From GCA-002700125 sp964434385 (lineage in GTDB: Bacteria; Chloroflexota; Dehalococcoidia; Lucifugimonadales; Lucifugimonadaceae): DNA of 45,772 bases. Positions 1 to 9,308 of this stretch are shown one piece after another (the stretch's first letter is position 1; each line of letters begins with the position of its first letter). The stretch is from NCBI GenBank assembly GCA_964434385.1, contig CAYSUW010000011.1, forward strand, positions 1 to 45,772. The letters run 5' to 3'. The translations under genes and the position numbers were made by a program. The notes beneath the pieces are model-generated. The model was not told the DNA's origin, did no database searches, and was given only the letters and a program-made list of their open reading frames with translations.

Positions 1-908
<908 letters not shown>

Positions 909-972
909 ATTGACGTCTTTAATTCTTTCCACTATTCAGTTGTTAAAATCGTTCTCGAAAAAGAACTGTTTA

Positions 973-1001
973 AGTCTATAGTCACTAGTACTTAGTGTCA
1001 A
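973..1001 (-). promoter_or_regulatory. Sigma-70-type promoter of the rRNA gene
   Basis: On the minus strand a perfect -35 box TTGACA (996-1001) is followed after 17 bases by TAGACT (973-978) as -10. Transcription would start near 966, giving a leader of about 57 bases before the 16S 5' end. The leader holds a small inverted repeat (GTTCT...AGAAC, 951-966). The rest of 909-1142 is AT-rich and shows no gene. The promoter of the plus-strand rhodanese operon must lie there too, but I found no convincing boxes for it. Confidence 0.7.
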
Positions 1002-1142
1002 CGGATATTACTAATAAATTAACTGTTAATTTCTAAAATCCTTGCCTAAATCACTTTTATAAGCTTATTATTCTGAATATTCTTACTTCAAAATAGAATT
1101 AATTTTTACTAAGATTTAATAAAGTTTAAATCAGGAGAAAAA

Positions 1143-1490
1143 ATGCCTAGAAAAAATGAGAATGAACCTTATACAAGAATCACTTCTGAAGAAGCAAATA
1201 AAATTCTTGAAAATAAAGAAGGGGTAGTAATAGATGTAAGAGGGGAAGATGAATATATTAAAGGTCACGTTAAAGGAGCTACGTTAATTCCTGTTGATCA
1301 AATTACTACTCGGGTAAATGAGTTACCTGAAAATGATAAACTCCTATTCATTTGTGCCGTTGGAGCTAGAAGTGGCTTGGCTTGTGAGTTTGCAGCATCT
1401 TTAGGTATTCCTGAAGAACGTCTCTTTAATATTGATGATGGTACCCCTACTTGGATAGAAAAAGGTTTTCCTTCAGAACAAGGACTTTAG
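1143..1490 (+). CDS. Rhodanese-domain sulfurtransferase, small single-domain
   Basis: A 115-residue protein that is essentially one rhodanese domain. It has the VIDVRGEDEY segment (residues 29-38), the GHVKGA segment (41-46), and an active-site loop CAVGARS with the persulfide-forming Cys71. That C-x-x-G-x-R-S pattern is typical of GlpE/PspE-type single-domain sulfurtransferases, which move sulfane sulfur from thiosulfate or a protein persulfide to a thiol acceptor in the cytoplasm. No signal peptide is seen. The ATG is preceded by CAGGAGA at good spacing. It is the first gene of a plus-strand run (kinase, ahcY, metK), 10 bases ahead of the kinase, so a link to sulfur amino acid metabolism is plausible, but the physiological donor and acceptor cannot be told from sequence. 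Confidence 0.9.
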   Translation: MPRKNENEPYTRITSEEANKILENKEGVVIDVRGEDEYIKGHVKGATLIPVDQITTRVNELPENDKLLFICAVGARSGLACEFAASLGIPEERLFNIDDGTPTWIEKGFPSEQGL

Positions 1491-1500
1491 AGGAAGGTAG

Positions 1501-2433
1501 ATGAAATTAAAAGTTGTGGGTGTAATTGCGTATGATTCTATAACCTCTGGATTTGGGTCAAGAGAAAATATTTTTGGAGGCTCAGCTACTTACTTTGCAA
1601 TATCATCATCATACTTATCAAATGAGGTCATAGTAACTGGAGCAATAGGAAATGACTTTAATCATTCTGACTTAAAAACATTAACTTCTAGAGGTATAAA
1701 TATTGATGGCATTGTAGATTTAGATGTAAAAACATTCAGATGGGAAGGAAAATATGAATCAAAGTCACCTAATGATGCAATAACATTAAGTAATAGCATA
1801 ATTAGAGGAGAATCAAATGTACTAGATTCTTATAAACCGACTCTGTTCTCAAAAGATGAAAATACAGAAGAAAAATTTAACCTCTTTCTAGCAAATGGAG
1901 ATCCTTCACATCAACTAGACTTAATAAATCAAATGACAAAGAGAGCAGAATTAATTGGATTAGATACTATGGATTTTTGGATAAATAATTCTCCTGATAA
2001 AGTAAGAAAATTATTTCCAGAAATCGATGTGCTCATAATTAATGAAAATGAAGCAAAACTACTCACTAATAAAAATTCTTTGAAAAATTGTATAGACGAT
2101 TTATACTCCATGGGTGTCAAAAGAATGGTCATAAAGTTGGGAAATTACGGTCTAATGTATTCGCACGGTAAAACAAAGTTTTTTGTGCCTGCGGTTTTAG
2201 TTGATAGAGTAATTGATCCAACTGGTGCAGGAGATAGTTTTGCAGGTGGTTTTATGGGATACTTATCAACTGTAGAAAATTTAACAGAACAAAATTATAA
2301 AGAAGCTTGCATAACAGGGACAGCAATGGCTTCTTTTTGCATAGAAGAGTTTGGATTAACCCGTTTACTAAATTTGTCCCAAAACGATATAAAAGAAAGA
2401 AAGAACCTCTTAATGAGTCAGATAAAATTTTAA
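1501..2433 (+). CDS. PfkB-family carbohydrate/nucleoside kinase
   Basis: A 310-residue ribokinase-fold kinase. The N-terminal glycine motif FGGSATYFA (residues 25-33) and the C-terminal DPTGAGDSFAGGF (239-251), with catalytic Asp245 and the GAGD anion hole, are both intact. Family members phosphorylate sugars or nucleosides with ATP; the substrate is not readable from motifs. It sits directly ahead of ahcY (15-base gap) and metK. AhcY releases adenosine, so an adenosine-kinase-like role in draining that product is a reasonable inference, with ribokinase or another sugar kinase as alternatives. The ATG is preceded by GAGGAAGG. The gene looks full length and intact, with the AGA-rich, AT-rich codon use of its neighbours. 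Confidence 0.88.
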   Translation: MKLKVVGVIAYDSITSGFGSRENIFGGSATYFAISSSYLSNEVIVTGAIGNDFNHSDLKTLTSRGINIDGIVDLDVKTFRWEGKYESKSPNDAITLSNSIIRGESNVLDSYKPTLFSKDENTEEKFNLFLANGDPSHQLDLINQMTKRAELIGLDTMDFWINNSPDKVRKLFPEIDVLIINENEAKLLTNKNSLKNCIDDLYSMGVKRMVIKLGNYGLMYSHGKTKFFVPAVLVDRVIDPTGAGDSFAGGFMGYLSTVENLTEQNYKEACITGTAMASFCIEEFGLTRLLNLSQNDIKERKNLLMSQIKF

Positions 2434-2448
2434 AAAAAGGAGTAGAAA

Positions 2449-3738
2449 TTGTCAGACAAAATCATCAAACACGACATCAAAGACATTAATCTAGCAAATC
2501 AAGGAAATTTGAGAGCTGATTGGGCTTCAAGAGAGATGCCTGTTCTTAAATCAATAAAATCTAGATTCTTAAAAGAAAAACCACTAAAAGGAAAAAGAAT
2601 CTCTGGTTGTCTTCATATTACAGCTGAAACAGCAAACTTAGTAGAAACATTGATAGCAGGAGGAGCTGAGGTATTTATGTGTGCTTCTAACCCTTTGTCC
2701 ACTCAAGATGATATTGCTGCATATTTAGTTTCACAAGGCATATCTGTTTATGCAATAAGAGGAGAATCAGAAGAGATTTATGATGATCATTTAGAGGCTG
2801 TTTTAGAAGAAAAGCCACATATTACTATTGATGATGGAGCTGATTTAGTTGCAAAATTACACTCAAGTAATCATCTAGGTCTTGAAAATATGATAGGTAG
2901 TATGGAAGAAACTACTACTGGAATAATTAGATTAAGAGCATTATCAGAAGAAGGGAAATTGAAATTTCCTGTAATTTCTGTAAATGATTCAGATACTAAG
3001 CATATGTTTGATAACAGATATGGAACTGGGCAAAGCACCCTAGATGGAATTATTAGAGCGACAAACATTCTTATTACAGGTAAAAACTTTGTAGTTGTAG
3101 GCTATGGATGGTGTGGACGAGGATTGGCTTCTAGAGCTAAGGGTATGGGTGCTAGAACAATAGTTTGTGAAGTTGATCCAGTAAGAGCATTGGAAGCTAT
3201 AATGGATGGTCATGAAGTAATGCCAATGACTGAAGCCTCAAAAATTGGGAACATATTTGTTACTGTAACAGGAGGCTTACATGCTATTGACGAAGAACAT
3301 TTCAATAATATGATGGATGGTGCAATTGTAGCCAATTCTGGCCATTTCAATGTAGAAATAAATCTTGAGTCTTTAAATAAAATGACTGAAAGTACCAGAA
3401 CTGTAAGAAATAATGTACAAGAACACACTTTAGAATCAGGAAAGAAAATATTTGTTCTTGCTGAAGGTAGACTTATAAATCTTGCAGCTGCAGAAGGGCA
3501 TCCTCCTAGTGTTATGGATATGAGCTTTGCAAATCAAGCTCTTGCAAGTGAATATCTAACTAAAAACCATTCTCATTTAGGTAAAACAGTCCATGTTCTT
3601 CCTAAAGAAGTAGATAAGCAAATAGCTTCACTAAAAATAAATTCCATGAATATGAATTTTGATACTCTCAAGGAAAAACAAATTAATTATTTCAACAGTT
3701 GGGAAATAGGAACTGGGTCAAATCAGGAGAATTTATAA
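2449..3738 (+). CDS. ahcY: Adenosylhomocysteinase (S-adenosylhomocysteine hydrolase)
   Basis: A 429-residue enzyme that splits S-adenosylhomocysteine into adenosine and homocysteine using bound NAD, closing the methylation cycle in the cytoplasm. Visible family marks are the substrate region GCLHITAETA (53-62), EETTTG (153-158), the Rossmann motif VVGYGWCGRG (216-225) and the C-terminal signature NLAAAEGHPPSVMD. The length matches the shorter bacterial/archaeal form without the large insertion of the eukaryotic-type enzyme. The start is a TTG at 2449 behind AAAAAGGAG; no in-frame ATG lies near. Its stop TAA shares one base with the metK ATG (TAATG), so the two are translationally coupled. This is a confident call. 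Confidence 0.97.
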   Translation: MSDKIIKHDIKDINLANQGNLRADWASREMPVLKSIKSRFLKEKPLKGKRISGCLHITAETANLVETLIAGGAEVFMCASNPLSTQDDIAAYLVSQGISVYAIRGESEEIYDDHLEAVLEEKPHITIDDGADLVAKLHSSNHLGLENMIGSMEETTTGIIRLRALSEEGKLKFPVISVNDSDTKHMFDNRYGTGQSTLDGIIRATNILITGKNFVVVGYGWCGRGLASRAKGMGARTIVCEVDPVRALEAIMDGHEVMPMTEASKIGNIFVTVTGGLHAIDEEHFNNMMDGAIVANSGHFNVEINLESLNKMTESTRTVRNNVQEHTLESGKKIFVLAEGRLINLAAAEGHPPSVMDMSFANQALASEYLTKNHSHLGKTVHVLPKEVDKQIASLKINSMNMNFDTLKEKQINYFNSWEIGTGSNQENL

Positions 3739-4901
3739 TGGAAACATATTTATTAACTTCAGAATCCGTCACCGAAGGTCATCCTGATAAACTTTGCGAT
3801 CAAGTATCAGATGCAATATTAGATGCGATTATGAAAGAAGATCCTAATGCTAGAGTTGCTTGTGAAACTGCTACAACAACAAATTTAGTAGTTTTATTGG
3901 GAGAAATTACAACCACTGCAAATGTAAACTTTGAAAAAATAGCTAGAGATACAATCCTTTCAATAGGATATGACAATGAAGAAGTGGGTTTGGACGGAAA
4001 AACATGCAAAGTTATCACTGCTCTAGGAAAACAAAGTCCAGATATAAAGGCAGGTGTTGATATTGCATTGGAAAACAGAGAAGTAGGAGAAAGAAGAATT
4101 GGTGCAGGAGATCAGGGAATGATGATTGGCTATGCTACTAACGAATCTGAAGAATATATGCCTTTACCTATATCTCTTGCTCATTCTATAACGAGAAGAC
4201 TTACAGAATTAAGGAAAAGTAATACATTAAATTGGCTTAGACCAGATGGGAAAAGTCAGATAACTATGGAATACAATATAGATGGAACCCCTAGTCGGAT
4301 AGACACAGTGGTAATTAGCACTCAACATTCTCCAAAAGTCAATCAAGAATCAATTCAAGAACAATTAAAGGAATTCGTATGTGGAGAAACGATTCCTAGT
4401 GGTTTAGTAGATGCTAAAACTAAGTTTATTTTCAATCCCTCAGGACGATTTATAGTAGGTGGACCTCATGGTGATGCAGGATTAACTGGTAGAAAAATCA
4501 TTGTTGATACTTATGGAGGAAGTTGTAGGCATGGAGGAGGAGCATTTTCAGGTAAAGATTGTACTAAAGTTGACAGAACAGGAGCATATGGTGCTAGATG
4601 GGTAGCAAAAAATTGTGTTGCTGCAGGATTAGCTTCTAGAATGGAAGTTCAATTATCATATGCAATAGGAATGGCTGAACCTATTTCTATTATGGTAGAT
4701 GCCCACGGTACAAACAAAATTCCACAAAGTGAAATTGTTAAAAAAATAAATGACAATTTTGACTTGACTCCAGGAGGTCTGATTCAAGACTTAGGACTTA
4801 GAAATCCAATTTATCAACAAACTTCTGCTTATGGTCATTTTGGAAGAAATGATTTAGAACTTCCTTGGGAAAAACTTAATAAAGTAGCAAAACTAAAATA
4901 A
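3738..4901 (+). CDS. metK: S-adenosylmethionine synthetase
   Basis: A 387-residue enzyme that makes S-adenosylmethionine from methionine and ATP. Signatures seen are the N-terminal TEGHPDKLCDQ with the catalytic His15, the GAGDQGMM loop, GPHGDAGLTGRK, and the glycine-rich P-loop-like GGGAFSGKD. The length is close to the usual 384 residues. An in-frame TTG at 3699 would add 13 residues inside ahcY. I chose the ATG at 3738 because METYLLTSES is the normal N-terminus and AGGAGA lies ahead of it. It overlaps the ahcY stop by one base, so synthesis and recycling of the methyl donor cycle are made from one message. I saw no SAM riboswitch ahead of the operon. Confidence 0.98.
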   Translation: METYLLTSESVTEGHPDKLCDQVSDAILDAIMKEDPNARVACETATTTNLVVLLGEITTTANVNFEKIARDTILSIGYDNEEVGLDGKTCKVITALGKQSPDIKAGVDIALENREVGERRIGAGDQGMMIGYATNESEEYMPLPISLAHSITRRLTELRKSNTLNWLRPDGKSQITMEYNIDGTPSRIDTVVISTQHSPKVNQESIQEQLKEFVCGETIPSGLVDAKTKFIFNPSGRFIVGGPHGDAGLTGRKIIVDTYGGSCRHGGGAFSGKDCTKVDRTGAYGARWVAKNCVAAGLASRMEVQLSYAIGMAEPISIMVDAHGTNKIPQSEIVKKINDNFDLTPGGLIQDLGLRNPIYQQTSAYGHFGRNDLELPWEKLNKVAKLK

Positions 4902-4917
4902 TTTATCAGGAATAATA

Positions 4918-6363
4918 TTGGGAACAATTAAATTTGGAACTGATGGTTGGAGAGGAATAATCGGTGAAGATTTCACACTGGAAAATATCAAGTTTCTAAC
5001 AGAAGGACTATCCAATCATATAAAGAATCAACCAAAGGAAACCCTAAAAGATTTCAAAGTAACTATTGGCTATGACACTAGATTTTTATCAAATGAATCT
5101 GCTCTTTTAATTTCAAGAATCCTAGCTGAAAACTCAATAAAAGTAGATTTAAGTAGCTCCCCTGTTCCTACACCTGTTGTAAGCTACACTACTTCAAAAA
5201 ACAATTCAGATTATGGAATTATTGTCACTGCAAGCCATAATCCTGGAATTTGGAATGGAATAAAAATTAAAGATTCAAATGGAAAAAGTATTTCCGAAAT
5301 TGAAGCAAATTTAATCGAAGTAGAAATTTCAAATTTAAAATCAAACAAAAAAATTGATAATTACATAGATTTTGAAAAAGCTGAAGAAAGAGGATTGATT
5401 ACTAAAATATCTCCATTAAAAGATTACATAAAAAATTTAACGAAATTAGTAGATGTAGAAAAAATTAAGTCATCTGGCATAAAAATTATCTCAGATTGCA
5501 TGCATGGTACCTCTTCAGGAATATTACCCAAAATTTTGGGCACAGAAAATCTCCTAATAAAAGAAATCAACAATGAGGGAAACCCCCTATTCCCTGGAAT
5601 TAAACAGCCTGAGCCAATTGAATCGAATTTATTAGATCTTTCCACTGCTGTAAAAGATGAAAAAGCAGATATAGGTTTAGCTTTCGATGCAGATTCAGAC
5701 AGATTAGGGGTTATAGATGAAAATGGAAATTACATAGACACACCATACTTATTTTGTATTATAGCTGACCATGTAACAGCAAAGAAAAATAAAGGCCCTA
5801 TAGTGAGTACCATTACAATGAGTTCAATGGTAGACAAATTGGCCTCTTTTCATAAAGTAAAATCTTTAAGGACAAAAATAGGCTTCAAATACGTAGCTCC
5901 ATTGATGGAAGATTCAGGTTCTTTTATAGGCGGAGAAGAAAGCGGGGGGTTTGCATACTCTGATCACCTGATTGAAAGGGACGGAATCATGAGTTCTCTC
6001 CTATTATTAGAATCACTTAGTTATTCTGAAGAGAAGCCATCAAATTTACTAAAAAGTCTTAATCAGAAATTAGGTAATCATTTTTATAAAAGGATTGACA
6101 TCCCAATTGAGGAAAAGGAGAGTACCCCAAAAATCAGACAATTCATTAAAGAGCCTAATATATCTAGTTTCGGCGGAAACAAGATAACGAAACTAGATCA
6201 AACAGACGGACTAAAAATAAATCTTGAAAATGGAGATTGGATAGCTCTGAGATTATCAGGAACTGAACCTTTAATAAGATTCTATTGTGAATCTTCAAAT
6301 CAAAGTCAGTTAGATTCTATGCTTAATGAAATTCTCAAGAAACTTGATATCTCGATTTCATGA
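4918..6363 (+). CDS. Phosphoglucomutase/phosphomannomutase family protein
   Basis: A 481-residue alpha-D-phosphohexomutase. Ordered motifs are the N-terminal FGTDGWRG (6-13), the phosphoserine loop TASHNP with Ser106, the metal-binding loop DADSDR (257-262), the sugar-specificity loop GGEESGGF, and the C-terminal phosphate-binding RLSGTEPLIR. It interconverts hexose 1- and 6-phosphates; glucose versus mannose (or glucosamine) specificity cannot be decided here. The metal loop has Ser where the family usually has Gly (DGD), a conservative variant. The start is TTG at 4918 behind a CAGGA site, 16 bases after metK. Its TGA overlaps the next ATG (ATGA). It may feed nucleotide-sugar synthesis such as the nucleotidyltransferase at 14773-15606, but they are not adjacent. 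Confidence 0.92.
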   Translation: MGTIKFGTDGWRGIIGEDFTLENIKFLTEGLSNHIKNQPKETLKDFKVTIGYDTRFLSNESALLISRILAENSIKVDLSSSPVPTPVVSYTTSKNNSDYGIIVTASHNPGIWNGIKIKDSNGKSISEIEANLIEVEISNLKSNKKIDNYIDFEKAEERGLITKISPLKDYIKNLTKLVDVEKIKSSGIKIISDCMHGTSSGILPKILGTENLLIKEINNEGNPLFPGIKQPEPIESNLLDLSTAVKDEKADIGLAFDADSDRLGVIDENGNYIDTPYLFCIIADHVTAKKNKGPIVSTITMSSMVDKLASFHKVKSLRTKIGFKYVAPLMEDSGSFIGGEESGGFAYSDHLIERDGIMSSLLLLESLSYSEEKPSNLLKSLNQKLGNHFYKRIDIPIEEKESTPKIRQFIKEPNISSFGGNKITKLDQTDGLKINLENGDWIALRLSGTEPLIRFYCESSNQSQLDSMLNEILKKLDISIS

Positions 6364-7595
6364 ATCAAAAACAACTAAAAATTGCACCTTGGTCCGCATT
6401 TAAATTTAGAGATTATCGACTTTTATGGATTAGTAGCATGTTAGGTGGACTGACTATGCAAATAAGAGTGATAACATCAGGGTTTTGGCTTTATGAATTT
6501 ACTGGCTCAGGATTGCAGCTAGGGATTCTTGGAATAATCCAGTTAACTGCTGAGATACCTGCCATTCTTTATGGTGGAGTATTAGCTGATTTTTTACAAA
6601 GAAAAAAATTAATCTCTTTAACTCAATCATTCAGCTTAATTGTTCTTTCTATACTCACAATTTTATCATTCAAGAATATTTTAGTTCCATGGCATATATA
6701 TTTAGCAACAGGAATACTTTCAATAACATTAGTATTAGGAAATCCATCTAGATCAGCATTAACTGCAAATGTTGTTCCTAGAAAATACTTGCTACATGCC
6801 GTAACTACCAATACAGCTACAATGCAAGCAAGCAGTATTCTTGCTCCTATAGCTTTTGGTTTATTAGTTATAAATCTATCTATCCCATATGCATTTTTAT
6901 TAGCGACATTTATTTCTATACCTGCAACGTTGACTCCTCTATTGATTAAAACTAATACTGAAATCCATCAAAATAATACAAAAATCAGACCTCTGAAAAA
7001 TATCGTTTCTGGATTTAAGTACGTTAAGGCACATCCAATACTTCCAGGGTTATATTTCTTAGATTTTGGAGTAACTATTTTTAGTTTCTATAGACAAATT
7101 ATTCCATTATTAGCTAAAAAACTCTTCAATGGAGGAGCAGGAGCAGTAACAATACTAACTGCTTCAAATTCCTTAGGAGGAATATTTGGAAGTTTTTTCG
7201 TTTTATTCACATCCAAAATAAAATCTAAAGGAATAGTTGTTCTATATGCAACATTATTATATGGAATTTTATTAATATTTTTCGGTTTAGCATCATCTTT
7301 AATTATAGGAACCATAATTATTGCTTTATTGGGAGCTTCGGATGCTGTGGGAATGACTACTAGACAAAGTATAGTTCAGTTAACTACACCTAATGAAATG
7401 AGAGGAAGAGCAGTTAGTTTTCATTCAGTAGCAGCTATGACTGCCAATAACATTGGGCATTTCGAAGTTGGCGTGATGTCTGATATCATCGGAGCTGAGA
7501 AAACAATGATATTGGGAGGGATACTTTCCATTTTAGTAGTAATAATTATTTGGAAAGCTTTTTCTGGAGTATCTTCATATAAATATTCTGATTAA
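6360..7595 (+). CDS. MFS transporter (MFS_3 / EntS-like exporter type)
   Basis: A 411-residue integral membrane protein with about twelve hydrophobic segments and a basic cytoplasmic loop ADFLQRKKLI after the second helix, the usual place of the major facilitator A-motif. The N-terminus FRDYRLLWISSMLGGL resembles the group around enterobactin exporter EntS and related drug/siderophore exporters. The substrate is unknown. A late loop with TRQSIVQLTTPNEMRGRAVS is also typical of this subgroup. It starts four bases inside the mutase gene (ATGA overlap) and is followed 14 bases later by an ABC exporter, so this end of the operon is devoted to export. Confidence 0.87.
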   Translation: MNQKQLKIAPWSAFKFRDYRLLWISSMLGGLTMQIRVITSGFWLYEFTGSGLQLGILGIIQLTAEIPAILYGGVLADFLQRKKLISLTQSFSLIVLSILTILSFKNILVPWHIYLATGILSITLVLGNPSRSALTANVVPRKYLLHAVTTNTATMQASSILAPIAFGLLVINLSIPYAFLLATFISIPATLTPLLIKTNTEIHQNNTKIRPLKNIVSGFKYVKAHPILPGLYFLDFGVTIFSFYRQIIPLLAKKLFNGGAGAVTILTASNSLGGIFGSFFVLFTSKIKSKGIVVLYATLLYGILLIFFGLASSLIIGTIIIALLGASDAVGMTTRQSIVQLTTPNEMRGRAVSFHSVAAMTANNIGHFEVGVMSDIIGAEKTMILGGILSILVVIIIWKAFSGVSSYKYSD

Positions 7596-7609
7596 AAAAC
7601 ACAAATAGC

Positions 7610-8506
7610 ATGAATTCAATAATTTCAATAGAATCTCTTACAAAATATTATGGTAAATTTTTAGCTGTATCTGATATTTCTTTTTCTGTTAATAAAGGAG
7701 AAATATTTGGGTTAATTGGTCCAAATGGAGCTGGGAAAAGCACAACAATGAGAAGTATTTTGAACTTCATAAAACCCACTGAAGGAAAAATAACTATAAA
7801 AGGATTAGATTCTCAAAAAGATTATATAAAAATCAGAAATCTTATAGGTTACCTTCCAGGAGAATTTTCTATTTATGATAACTTAAGCGCAGAAGAGTAT
7901 ATTAGCCATATACTCCACTTAAGAAATAAATCAAATAAGATACCAAATCTAAAAAATCTTGCCGCTATGTTCGATTTAGATTTATCAAAAAAATCAAAAA
8001 AATTATCAAAAGGAAATAAACAAAAGGTTGGAATTATTCAAGCTTTTTGTCATGATCCTGAGATTTTAATACTTGATGAACCAACAAGTGGACTTGACCC
8101 ATTAAAACAACAAGAATTCGAAGATTTAGTACTTGAATTTAAAAATCAAGGTAAAACTATATTTATTTCATCTCACGTTCTTCCTGAAGTTGAAACTTTA
8201 TGTGACAGAGTGGCAATAATAAAAAACGGACAAATAATTGCAGAAGATAAAATGGCAGATCTAAAGAAAAAAAGTATTAATAGGATTGAGGTTCAATTTT
8301 CTAAAGATTTTGATGTGGATAAATTGAGAAAAAACATTGGCATCTCAAAAGTAACAGGTGATTCAAATAAATATACCTTTGATATTGAAGGAAACATAGA
8401 TAAGTTCATTAAAGAATTAGCGAATCATGAAATAGAAAATTTAAAAACTATTGAACCAGATCTAGAAGATATTTTCCTCTCATATTATAGAGAACAAAAG
8501 GGTTAA
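7610..8506 (+). CDS. ABC-2 type exporter, ATP-binding protein
   Basis: A 298-residue ATPase subunit. Walker A is GPNGAGKST (37-45), the signature is the degenerate LSKGNKQ (132-138), Walker B is ILILDEP (152-158) and the H-loop is ISSH. The C-terminal 80 residues form the extra domain common in CcmA/NatA/drug-resistance ATPases of the ABC-2 group. It pairs with the permease starting 3 bases downstream. Such pairs export lipids, drugs or other small molecules; the cargo here is not known. No Shine-Dalgarno sequence is evident ahead of the ATG. Confidence 0.93.
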   Translation: MNSIISIESLTKYYGKFLAVSDISFSVNKGEIFGLIGPNGAGKSTTMRSILNFIKPTEGKITIKGLDSQKDYIKIRNLIGYLPGEFSIYDNLSAEEYISHILHLRNKSNKIPNLKNLAAMFDLDLSKKSKKLSKGNKQKVGIIQAFCHDPEILILDEPTSGLDPLKQQEFEDLVLEFKNQGKTIFISSHVLPEVETLCDRVAIIKNGQIIAEDKMADLKKKSINRIEVQFSKDFDVDKLRKNIGISKVTGDSNKYTFDIEGNIDKFIKELANHEIENLKTIEPDLEDIFLSYYREQKG

Positions 8507-8509
8507 TCA

Positions 8510-9307
8510 ATGTTAAATAATGTTTTCTTGAAATCATTAAGAGACTCTAAAAATGTTCTACTATATTGGTCAATTGGAATATTTCTTCTAGCTATTTATA
8601 TAATGTTCGTAATTTCAGAGATTCCTTTAGATCAATTCCAATCAATTATCAACAGTTTGCCCGATTCACTAGGCCAGTTCATAGCTGGGTCAGGAGGTCT
8701 TGATTTAAGTACTGTAGAAGGATTCCTCAATGCTCAAATATTCACTATTATGGCTCCCTTGATAGTAATAGGAATAGCAGTTTCATCATCAAGTAAAGCT
8801 AGTGCAGCAGAAGAAAACATAAAAAGCTTAGACATTATTCTATCAACTCCTATTTCCAGGCGCCGCTTTCTTCTAGAAAAAATACTTTCAATGACAACTA
8901 AAGTTATTTTTATTTGCGCTATACACTGGTTAAGTTACGTGTTAGCTACCCTAATATTCGGATTGGAAATATCATATTCCAAACTTGCAGCAATTTGTAT
9001 TCAACTTGGATTAATGAGTGTTACTTTTGGATTAATATCTGTACTAGTAGGAACACTCACTGGAAATCCATCAAAATCTATAGGGATTGCTTCAATAATA
9101 GGGATAGCATCTTACTTAATAGCCAATATAGCTCCACTAGTAGATTCTATAGAATTCACTAAATTTTTCTCTTTATTTCACTATTATAAATCTAGTAATC
9201 CTCTAGCAAATGGGTTTCATGAATGGCATTGGAGCATATTCATAATCACTAGCTTAATTTTAATATTATTATCTTTAAGATTTTTCGAAAGAAGAGATCT
9301 TTTGTAA
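8510..9307 (+). CDS. ABC-2 type exporter, permease protein
   Basis: A 265-residue membrane protein with about six hydrophobic segments. A cytoplasmic stretch ILSTPISRRRFLLEKI matches the pattern seen after the second helix in ABC-2 permeases (a short amphipathic coupling segment with STP-hSR). It lies immediately after its ATPase gene and forms the membrane half of that exporter. The stop codon is separated by one base from the stop of the convergent MacB-like permease, so the two transcripts must overlap or end inside each other's genes. Confidence 0.88.
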   Translation: MLNNVFLKSLRDSKNVLLYWSIGIFLLAIYIMFVISEIPLDQFQSIINSLPDSLGQFIAGSGGLDLSTVEGFLNAQIFTIMAPLIVIGIAVSSSSKASAAEENIKSLDIILSTPISRRRFLLEKILSMTTKVIFICAIHWLSYVLATLIFGLEISYSKLAAICIQLGLMSVTFGLISVLVGTLTGNPSKSIGIASIIGIASYLIANIAPLVDSIEFTKFFSLFHYYKSSNPLANGFHEWHWSIFIITSLILILLSLRFFERRDLL

Positions 9308-9308
9308 T

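Noticed and set aside
909..1142. SAM riboswitch ahead of the ahcY-metK operon
   Set aside because: The region is AT-rich without the paired helices or conserved cores of known SAM riboswitches that I could find by eye.
3699..3737. Upstream TTG start for metK adding 13 residues
   Set aside because: It lies inside the ahcY coding end; METYLLTSES is the family N-terminus and has its own AGGAGA site.
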